From Chth-196 sp044376515 (GTDB lineage: Bacteria > Verrucomicrobiota > Verrucomicrobiia > Chthoniobacterales > Chthoniobacteraceae): DNA of 20,578 nt. Each line of letters begins with the position of its first letter. Position 1 is the stretch's first letter. Location: assembly GCA_044376515.1 (NCBI GenBank), contig JBILKV010000069.1:1-20578 (forward strand). The letters are read 5' to 3'. The notes below the pieces were generated by a model. The model was given only the letters and a program-made list of their open reading frames with translations. It was not told the DNA's origin and did no database searches. A program made the position numbers and the translations under genes. Below are positions 14,735 to 20,578 of this stretch, piece after piece.

Positions 14735-15799
14735 ATGAATCCTCCACCCTCTCCTCTGGCCCTCGTTGGCCTCGGATTGTCACTCGCAGGGACAACGCTC
14801 GCCGCGCCCCTGGAGTGGTCTCTTCTGCCTCCGGTGCCGGATCCAGAGGGATTTGCAGCGCCTTTTGCGGGCGTGAGCAACGGAGCCCTCGTTGTCGCAG
14901 GCGGAGCAAACATTCCAGCAAACAAATGGGCCGACGTCTTCACCAAGACTTGGCACGACCGCGTCTTTGTCTTGGAACCCGGCGCCTCCCGCTGGAAAAC
15001 CGGATTCACACTCCCCCGCACACTTGCGTACGGCGTTTCCGTCACCACAGGCAACAGCGTGCTGTGTTTTGGCGGGAGCGATGCGACACGCCATTATGCC
15101 GAATCCTTCCGCCTGCGGTGGGTTGCTGGACGACTCGAGACCAGCCCCTTGCCGGACCTTCCGCGGCCCTGCGCGCACGGCTGTGGCGCGCTGGTGGAAC
15201 GGGTGGTCTACATTGCAGGAGGCACTGAAACGCCCACCTCCACCGGGACGATGCAAAACTTTTGGGCGCTGGATTTGGACGCCCCCGCGCCCGCCTGGAA
15301 GGAGCTGCCGCCCTGGCCGGGACCCGCGCGTATGCTGGCCACCGCGGGGGTCGCCGGCGATGCGTTTTATCTCCTGAGCGGCGCGGACCTGCATGCCGGA
15401 CCGGATGGAAAACCCGTCCGCACTTATTTGAAAGACGCCTACCGTTTTACACCAGCGGCGGGCTGGACGCGCATCGCCGACCTCCCCCGTGCGGCCGCTG
15501 CCGCCCCCTCCCCCGCCCTTTCCATCCGCGGCAAACTCGTTGTTCTCACAGGGGACGACGGCGAGCAGGTCGCGTTTCGTCCCCTCGAAAAGCACCCCGG
15601 TTTTCCGCGCACGGCGCTGGCCTATGATCCCACCGCAAACACATGGAGTACGCAGGAGGGGGTCCCGTTCTCCCGGGCGACCGTGCCCGTGGTTCCGTGG
15701 AACCAGGGTTTTGTTCTTCCCAACGGAGAGGCGCGGCCGCGGGAACGCACTCCCGAGGTGTGGTTCGCTCGCGAGAGAACCGCCGAAGCCCGTCCGTAA
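14735..15799 (+). CDS. Cyclically permuted mutarotase family protein (NanM-like Kelch propeller)
   Basis: 354 residues with a signal peptide ending about LAGTTLAA. Kelch-type propeller blades recur, such as GALVVAGGAN, SVLCFGGSD, RVVYIAGGTE and DAFYLLSGAD. It resembles sialate mutarotase NanM with the order rotated. The N-terminal GFAAPFAGVSNGALVVAGGA matches the late GGFAGISNDSLIFAGGAG of E. coli NanM, while the C-terminal PNGEARPRERTPEVW matches NanM's middle NGEAKPGLRTDAVFE. This is the hallmark of the permuted mutarotase family (TIGR03548). The NanM catalytic Glu and Arg, six residues apart, are kept as E332 and R338. It would equilibrate anomers of a released sialic acid or similar sugar in the periplasm. 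ATG 14735 gives the cleanest signal; ATG 14714, overlapping the RraA end, is an alternative. It precedes the sialidase-like gene, which fits a sialic-acid-like substrate. Confidence 0.85.
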   Translation: MNPPPSPLALVGLGLSLAGTTLAAPLEWSLLPPVPDPEGFAAPFAGVSNGALVVAGGANIPANKWADVFTKTWHDRVFVLEPGASRWKTGFTLPRTLAYGVSVTTGNSVLCFGGSDATRHYAESFRLRWVAGRLETSPLPDLPRPCAHGCGALVERVVYIAGGTETPTSTGTMQNFWALDLDAPAPAWKELPPWPGPARMLATAGVAGDAFYLLSGADLHAGPDGKPVRTYLKDAYRFTPAAGWTRIADLPRAAAAAPSPALSIRGKLVVLTGDDGEQVAFRPLEKHPGFPRTALAYDPTANTWSTQEGVPFSRATVPVVPWNQGFVLPNGEARPRERTPEVWFARERTAEARP

Positions 15800-15878
15800 C
15801 GAGCACCCGCAGAATCTCCTCGGCGCACCTTTGAGGCGGCTGCGAAGACGATCCCTCAAACGCGTGAAAACCCCTTCC

Positions 15879-18125
15879 ATGAAACGTCTGGTCTTCCTCC
15901 TGTCCCTTCTTTTCTCCCCGCTCGCGTCCACGGTGTTTGCCGCGGAAAAAGCGCATTACCTCGTTCCACCGGAGGTCATCATTCCGCACACGGCGGAACG
16001 CAGCTTTATCGGACCGGGAATGTTTGTTTTTGAAACCGGGGACATCCTCATGGCCGCACCGTGGGGGCGGCCCCCGACAAATTTCGAGGAGGTTGCCGCG
16101 AAATTTCCGGTACCCATGCTCTACCGCAGCAAGGACGGCGGGCGGACTTGGAAGGAGCAGGGACGCATGCGTATGGAATGGAATTTGACGGGGTTGATCA
16201 GCGACGGAGGCACGTCATTTCTGAGCCTCCGCGACGGGCGCCTGGCCGTGGTGTTCAACCGGCATGTCCGCGGATTGCACGGCGGCGGGATGCCGGTGAT
16301 CGCCTTCTCCAGCGACGACGGCAACACGTGGACCGCTGCGAGGACGCTTCTCGAAAGTGACGATGCTTTTTATGTGATGAACGACCGGCTCATCCAACTG
16401 CGCACCGGTCGCCTGGTGCTGCCGGTCGCCCGCAAGGCGGGAAAAACCGAGGGAGACCGGGACGAGGGTTTGGCCATGCTGAGCGACGATTCGGGGGCGA
16501 CATGGCGGTTGTCCCGCGGTAAGGCAACTATCGAGGCCCCGCGTGGCATGGCGGAGCCCTGTGTCGCTGAGCTCGAAGATGGACGCGTGCTCATGCTCGG
16601 ACGCACGGGCCTCGGATTTCTTCACGCCGCCCTCTCGGCTGACGGCGGCGAGACTTGGTCCGCACCCGGGGCCACGACGCTCGAATCCGCCTGCTCCTCT
16701 CTCACGCTCAAGACGCTTCCGGACGGACGGTTGATCGTGTTTTACAATCACGCCACGCCAATCAAGGCGGGGGCTTTCTTTCCCCGCACTCCCCTTTGCT
16801 ACGCGGTGTCCGGAGATGGGGGCAGCGTGTGGAGCGCCCCCGTGGTTGTCGACGACGAGGGCGTGGCCGACAAGGACCGGCAAAACATCTACCCGTCCAT
16901 CTGCTTCACAAGGGAGGGCATGGTGGTGATGTGGTCCACCCACGGCGCCGATCCCCAGGGGAGCTTCAAGGGGCAGTACGATCCGAACATCGGCGGCGGG
17001 AAACGGGCAATTCTCGCGCTGCCCGCCGGGACCGCCCCCAGCGCAGACACCACGGGCGATGTGCGTGACGTACGCGTCGTGCGCCGCTGGGACCAGCATC
17101 CAGGCTCCAACCTGATCTGGGAACCCTACATCGCCGAGTGGAAACCGCGGCACCTGGTGGTTTCCTACGGCGTTGGAATTTCAGGCAAGACGGACATGGG
17201 CGATATTTACGCCTGCAATTCGACAAACGACGGGAACACGTGGAGTGAACCCGTGCCGGTCTTTGATCACAACCAGCGTTTTGGCTCGATGCAGTTTGCG
17301 TACGCGAACCCGGTTCTCTACAAACCTCCGGGTCAGGACGTGCTGTGGTGTTTTGCCATGCGCTGCCCCATGAATTACCAGCACAGCGAGGACTCGCAGT
17401 TGGTGGGAGCGTTCAGCGCGGATGGCGGCCGCTCTTGGACTCCCGTTGACCTGGCCATGCACTACACCGGCCCACTGATCATCGTGGCGGGTATTCATCG
17501 TGTCGTGGAAAATGGACAGCCGAGGTACCTGCTGCCCGCCCACCGGAATACCAAGCGAAACGACCCGCTCGGAACGCGGGATCAGTTTCTCCTGAGCAGC
17601 ACCAGCCTGCTGGAGTGGAGCCTTGCCGGCCATATTCCCCAACCGGAGGGCGGCCCCGTCTTCCTCCACGAAGGCAGCCTTGCTCCCGGAGACAAAGGGA
17701 CCGACCTCAAAATGGTCATGCGGACCGCCCAGTTCGAGAAGGAGGCAAAAGCCCTCGAGACGCCGCGTGCCTTCTCGAGCGTAAGCCAGGATGGCGGCCG
17801 TACGTGGAGCGCGGCCCGCGAAGAGCCCGAACTTTGGAACAGTGTTTCGAAGGGCTTTTACGGACGGGCGGCCAACGGTACGCACCTTTACGTTTACAAC
17901 GACGGTCCCGCGTGGAGCCGCATGGGGCTCAAATACAAAGTCAAACCCGCGGGCGGTGCCTGGAGCCCGGAGCACACCTTCTTCGACGCCGGCATCAAAA
18001 ACTCCTATCCCACGCTCATTGAAACCACCCCCGGCGAATTCCGGGCCGTCTGGGACAGTGGCGATTCCAAAACGTGGCGCCGCTCGATCCGATTCGGGAA
18101 GTTCACTTTAAAGACGCAACCATGA
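15879..18125 (+). CDS. Secreted tandem Asp-box (BNR) sialidase-like protein
   Basis: 748 residues. A signal peptide MKRLVFLLSLLF...ASTVFA precedes residue 22. Eight Asp boxes of the SxDxGxTW type are visible at 84-91, 144-151, 202-209, 253-260, 311-318, 448-455, 513-520 and 636-643. Their spacing suggests two six-bladed propellers, about 25-385 and 395-748. The second ends in SYPTLIETTPGEFRAVWDSGD, common in PVC sialidase-family proteins. Canonical GH33 sialidases carry an N-terminal F/YRIP motif for the first catalytic Arg; I do not see one, so activity on sialic acid is uncertain. It may be an exo-glycosidase for another acidic sugar or a binding protein. The frame is open upstream to 15489, but ATG 15879 starts the signal peptide. 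Its stop overlaps the next start (ATGA, 18122-18125), indicating translational coupling. A 79-base gap separates it from the mutarotase. Confidence 0.87.
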   Translation: MKRLVFLLSLLFSPLASTVFAAEKAHYLVPPEVIIPHTAERSFIGPGMFVFETGDILMAAPWGRPPTNFEEVAAKFPVPMLYRSKDGGRTWKEQGRMRMEWNLTGLISDGGTSFLSLRDGRLAVVFNRHVRGLHGGGMPVIAFSSDDGNTWTAARTLLESDDAFYVMNDRLIQLRTGRLVLPVARKAGKTEGDRDEGLAMLSDDSGATWRLSRGKATIEAPRGMAEPCVAELEDGRVLMLGRTGLGFLHAALSADGGETWSAPGATTLESACSSLTLKTLPDGRLIVFYNHATPIKAGAFFPRTPLCYAVSGDGGSVWSAPVVVDDEGVADKDRQNIYPSICFTREGMVVMWSTHGADPQGSFKGQYDPNIGGGKRAILALPAGTAPSADTTGDVRDVRVVRRWDQHPGSNLIWEPYIAEWKPRHLVVSYGVGISGKTDMGDIYACNSTNDGNTWSEPVPVFDHNQRFGSMQFAYANPVLYKPPGQDVLWCFAMRCPMNYQHSEDSQLVGAFSADGGRSWTPVDLAMHYTGPLIIVAGIHRVVENGQPRYLLPAHRNTKRNDPLGTRDQFLLSSTSLLEWSLAGHIPQPEGGPVFLHEGSLAPGDKGTDLKMVMRTAQFEKEAKALETPRAFSSVSQDGGRTWSAAREEPELWNSVSKGFYGRAANGTHLYVYNDGPAWSRMGLKYKVKPAGGAWSPEHTFFDAGIKNSYPTLIETTPGEFRAVWDSGDSKTWRRSIRFGKFTLKTQP

Positions 18126-20029
18126 AGACTCCCCAAAAACTGCTGGGTGCCGGCTTGCTGCTCCTTGGCTTCGCAACCCGGTCCCTTTGTGCCGAACCCG
18201 CCGAGGCGCCTACGCAGGGCTCCGCTTCGTATGATCTCGTGGTGATCGGCGGCACACCGGGCGGAATCGCCTGCGCGGTGCGCGCGGCACGTGAGGGGCT
18301 CTCGGTTCTGCTGGTAAACTGGCACGCGCATCTCGGTGGCATCCTGTCGAGTGGTTTGGGAGCCTGGGATACGCAGCATGAGGGGCATCGTTCGCCGCTC
18401 TACGACGAGACACGGGCTGCGTTCTTTGCGCACTACCGCAACACCTACGGCGCGGATTCCCCGCAGTATCGCGACGCACTGCCCGGCAAGACGGGGCACA
18501 ACAACGGACGCACGGAACCTCACGTCGCGGAACGTGTTTTGACGGCACTTGTCGAGAGGGAAAAAAACATCACCGTGCTCCGCGGCTACGTTCCATCCAG
18601 CGTTGAGCGGGCGGGCTCCACGGTGCATTCGGTAACCCTGCGACTCATGCAGGGGGGCGGTGAAACACGGGTCCGCGGAAAAGTCTTCGCTGATTGCACC
18701 TACGAAGGCGACCTTGCTGCGCTGGCCCGGGTGCCGTATCGCGTCGGTCGCGAGTCGCGAGCCGAGTTTGACGAACCGCATGCCGGCATTCTTTTTATGA
18801 AGCCCGTCCCGCACGCCCCCGATGCGGACGCCGCCAGACTCGCTGAACTGCACAACGCGCTCAACCTGCGAAAATTTACCGGGTGGCAAGTGCGGTTGCC
18901 GCAAAGCACCGGCGAGGCGGACGCGGCCGTACAGGCCTGCAATTACCGCACCCCGCTGGCCACAGACCCGGCCAATAGGGTGCCCATCCCCCAACCCGCG
19001 AGCTACGACCCCTACTACCTCCGGACCCTGGAACCCTATTCCGGGGTTCCCTCCATCCCGAATGGCAAGTTTGGCTGGAACCGTCCTCAGCTCATTGGAT
19101 TGCAAACCCCCTATGTCGAAGCGGACTGGCCTGAGCGTCAGCGCATCATGGACCAGCACTGGGAGATGACTCTGGGACTTCTGTATTTTTTGCAGAACGA
19201 CCCCACCGTACCGGAGAAGGTGCGTGCGGCGTGGTTGGAATATGGACTCGCCAAGGATGAGTTCGCGGACAACGGACACCGGCCCTACGAGATGTATATC
19301 CGCGAAGCCAGACGCATCACGGCACGCACCATTTTTACGCAGCACGATGCCATGCCAGCACCCGGCCTAAACCGCGCCCCGGTGCACAGCGACAGCATCG
19401 CAGCCACCGAGTGGTACATGGACAGTCACGCATGCACCATCGTGCGAGTGCTGGGTTCCATGGAGGAAGGGAAGGCCATGCTCCATCAGGAAACCTTCCC
19501 CGGCCAGTTGCCGTGGCGGACCCTCCTCCCACAAGGGGTCGACAACCTGCTGGTGCCCGTATGCCTCGGTGCCACCCACGTGGCCTGGGGCACGGTCCGG
19601 CTTGAACCGGTGTTCATGCAAACCGGGGAGGTCGCGGGCCTCGCCACGGCACTCGCCCTCAAAACAAACACCCCGCCTGCACAACTCAACCCCGAGCAAC
19701 TTGTTCGTGAACTCGCCAAGCGACGCTTCATGATCAGCTTTTTCAACGACACGGATGTCGGCGACCAGACTCCGTGGGTGTCCGCCGCGCAGTATTTCGC
19801 CACGAAAGGATTCTTCGCAGACTACAATGCGCGGGAGAACGAACCTCTCACCGAGGCCGTGCGCTCCGTTTGGCTCGAAGGCTTCGAGCAACTCAAGCAG
19901 GGAACCCTCGACTCCGCCGCGCTCCTGCGCGCGGTTCATGCCGCGGAATCCAAAAATTCACCCACCACCGCCGAACGGCGCGCGGATGTTCTGATGCGCC
20001 TTTGGAAACAACTTCCAAAACTGCCATGA
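18122..20029 (+). CDS. Secreted FAD-dependent oxidoreductase (FAD_oxidored family), first of a pair
   Basis: 635 residues. The signal peptide is MKTPQKLLGAGLLLLGFATRSLCA. The FAD-binding Rossmann motif is YDLVVIGGTPGGIACAVRAAREGLSVLLV (37-65), followed by LGGILSSGLGAWD and, later, the family's DCTYEGDLAALA segment. The C-terminal region includes QHDAMPAPGLNRAP, WRTLLPQGVDNLLVPVCLGATHVAWGTVRLEPVFMQTGEVAGLATALAL, the second FAD-contacting block. This pfam12831-type family is abundant in PVC polysaccharide clusters; the substrates are largely unknown, and oxidation of a sugar or sugar acid is inferred. ATG 18122 overlaps the sialidase stop by four bases, and its own stop overlaps the next start. 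FAD enzymes outside the cytoplasm normally need Tat export of the folded protein, yet this leader has no twin arginine, which is odd. Confidence 0.88.
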   Translation: MKTPQKLLGAGLLLLGFATRSLCAEPAEAPTQGSASYDLVVIGGTPGGIACAVRAAREGLSVLLVNWHAHLGGILSSGLGAWDTQHEGHRSPLYDETRAAFFAHYRNTYGADSPQYRDALPGKTGHNNGRTEPHVAERVLTALVEREKNITVLRGYVPSSVERAGSTVHSVTLRLMQGGGETRVRGKVFADCTYEGDLAALARVPYRVGRESRAEFDEPHAGILFMKPVPHAPDADAARLAELHNALNLRKFTGWQVRLPQSTGEADAAVQACNYRTPLATDPANRVPIPQPASYDPYYLRTLEPYSGVPSIPNGKFGWNRPQLIGLQTPYVEADWPERQRIMDQHWEMTLGLLYFLQNDPTVPEKVRAAWLEYGLAKDEFADNGHRPYEMYIREARRITARTIFTQHDAMPAPGLNRAPVHSDSIAATEWYMDSHACTIVRVLGSMEEGKAMLHQETFPGQLPWRTLLPQGVDNLLVPVCLGATHVAWGTVRLEPVFMQTGEVAGLATALALKTNTPPAQLNPEQLVRELAKRRFMISFFNDTDVGDQTPWVSAAQYFATKGFFADYNARENEPLTEAVRSVWLEGFEQLKQGTLDSAALLRAVHAAESKNSPTTAERRADVLMRLWKQLPKLP

Positions 20030-20578
20030 AACGACAACCACTCCTTCTCACCTGCCTGCTTCTCGGCCTCGGACTGGAAGGTTCCCACGCCGAAACGATC
20101 GAAGCGCAAATCTGCGTATACGGCGCCACGTCAGGGGGCGTGGTCGCAGCGGTGCAAGCTGCGCGCATGGGCAAAAAAGTGGTGCTCGTGGAACCCGGAA
20201 AGCATCTGGGCGGAGTCACGAGCGGCGGGCTCAGTGCCGTGGACATTGGCGATCCCCGCACCGTGGGCGGACTGGCACGCGAGTATTTTTCGCGCCTCGT
20301 TGCCGGTTACGGTAAAACGCTGGACTGGGACCGCCCCCACACCGCGAAGGCTGGCAGCGGGCACGGCACCGGCGGCGCCTACGCGATTGAACCGCACCGG
20401 GCGGAACGCGTCTTCCGGGAGATGGTGCAGGAGGCCGGCGTCGGTCTGCATGTCGACACGCGCCTCGCGTCCGTAAAAAAAGACGGTCCGCGTATCGTGG
20501 AACTCGTCATGGAGAACGGCGACGTGTTCCGCGCAGGGGTGTTTCTCGACACCACCTATGAGGGAGATCTGATGGCGA
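20026..20578 (+). CDS. FAD-dependent oxidoreductase, second of a pair, 3' end outside the window
   Basis: 184 residues are visible before the window ends. The N-terminus MKRQPLLLTCLLLGLGLEGSHA is a Sec-type signal. The Rossmann motif follows: AQICVYGATSGGVVAAVQAARMGKKVVLVEPGKHLGGVTSGGLSAVDIGD. Then come YAIEPHRAERVFREMVQEAG and DTTYEGDLMA, the same YEGDL block found in the upstream paralogue. The two are the same family but clearly diverged, so they likely act on different substrates or as partners rather than being a recent duplication. ATG 20026 overlaps the previous stop (TGA 20027-20029), so it is translationally coupled. The C-terminal half and anything downstream lie outside the window. 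Confidence 0.88.
   Translation, partial: MKRQPLLLTCLLLGLGLEGSHAETIEAQICVYGATSGGVVAAVQAARMGKKVVLVEPGKHLGGVTSGGLSAVDIGDPRTVGGLAREYFSRLVAGYGKTLDWDRPHTAKAGSGHGTGGAYAIEPHRAERVFREMVQEAGVGLHVDTRLASVKKDGPRIVELVMENGDVFRAGVFLDTTYEGDLMA

Noticed and set aside
13930..15054. Long minus-strand open frame of 374 codons opposite RraA and the mutarotase
   Set aside because: It is the antisense shadow of two well-supported genes, with no recognisable motifs.
18005..19345. Long minus-strand open frame of 446 codons opposite the sialidase end and FAD oxidoreductase
   Set aside because: Antisense shadow of coding sequence in GC-rich DNA; no domain signature.

Overview
The window is GC-rich and densely coded. 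It looks like a carbohydrate-utilisation region of a Gram-negative polysaccharide degrader of the PVC group, most likely Verrucomicrobiota (Opitutae-like), with Planctomycetota or Lentisphaerota as alternatives. The case rests on gene content: a formylglycine-type sulfatase, Gfo/Idh and xylose-isomerase-like proteins with twin-arginine leaders, a GH9 enzyme, a large NHL-type propeller protein, an RraA-family protein, a permuted mutarotase, an Asp-box sialidase-like protein and paired secreted FAD oxidoreductases. Most genes also lack a clear Shine-Dalgarno sequence. No rRNA, tRNA, CRISPR array, transposase or integrase was seen.

Layout. (1) 1-2647, plus strand: the 3' part of a sulfatase, a decayed Gfo/Idh oxidoreductase, and a Tat-leader sugar isomerase/epimerase-like protein whose ATG overlaps the stop of the relic. 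(2) 2648-3206: non-coding, with one good intrinsic terminator (2918-2937). (3) 9849 down to 3207, minus strand: a secreted NHL/propeller protein, then after 336 bases a secreted alpha/beta hydrolase and a GH9 glycoside hydrolase 22 bases apart. (4) 9850-10216: divergent intergenic region with several small hairpins. (5) 10217-12719, plus strand: a DUF808/YedI membrane protein, a 21-codon ORF with the best ribosome-binding site in the window, and a spore-photolyase-like radical SAM protein. (6) 13903 down to 12812: a GntR-type regulator with a LacI-like sensor domain. (7) 13984-20578, plus strand, divergent from the regulator: RraA-family protein, cyclically permuted mutarotase, tandem Asp-box sialidase-like protein, FAD oxidoreductase, and a second FAD oxidoreductase cut by the window end.

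The most interesting part is region 7. The regulator and the operon share an 80-base divergent intergenic region with a perfect inverted repeat (ACTGGT, 11 bases, ACCAGT) that is a natural operator candidate. The last three genes are chained by ATGA overlaps. Inference: this is a substrate-inducible catabolic operon for an acidic sugar, possibly a sialic-acid-like one. The Asp-box protein would release it, the mutarotase would interconvert anomers, an RraA-type pyruvate aldolase could stand in for the lyase, and the FAD enzymes would oxidise a product. No NanA-, NanE- or NanK-like gene is present in the window. The chemistry is unproven.
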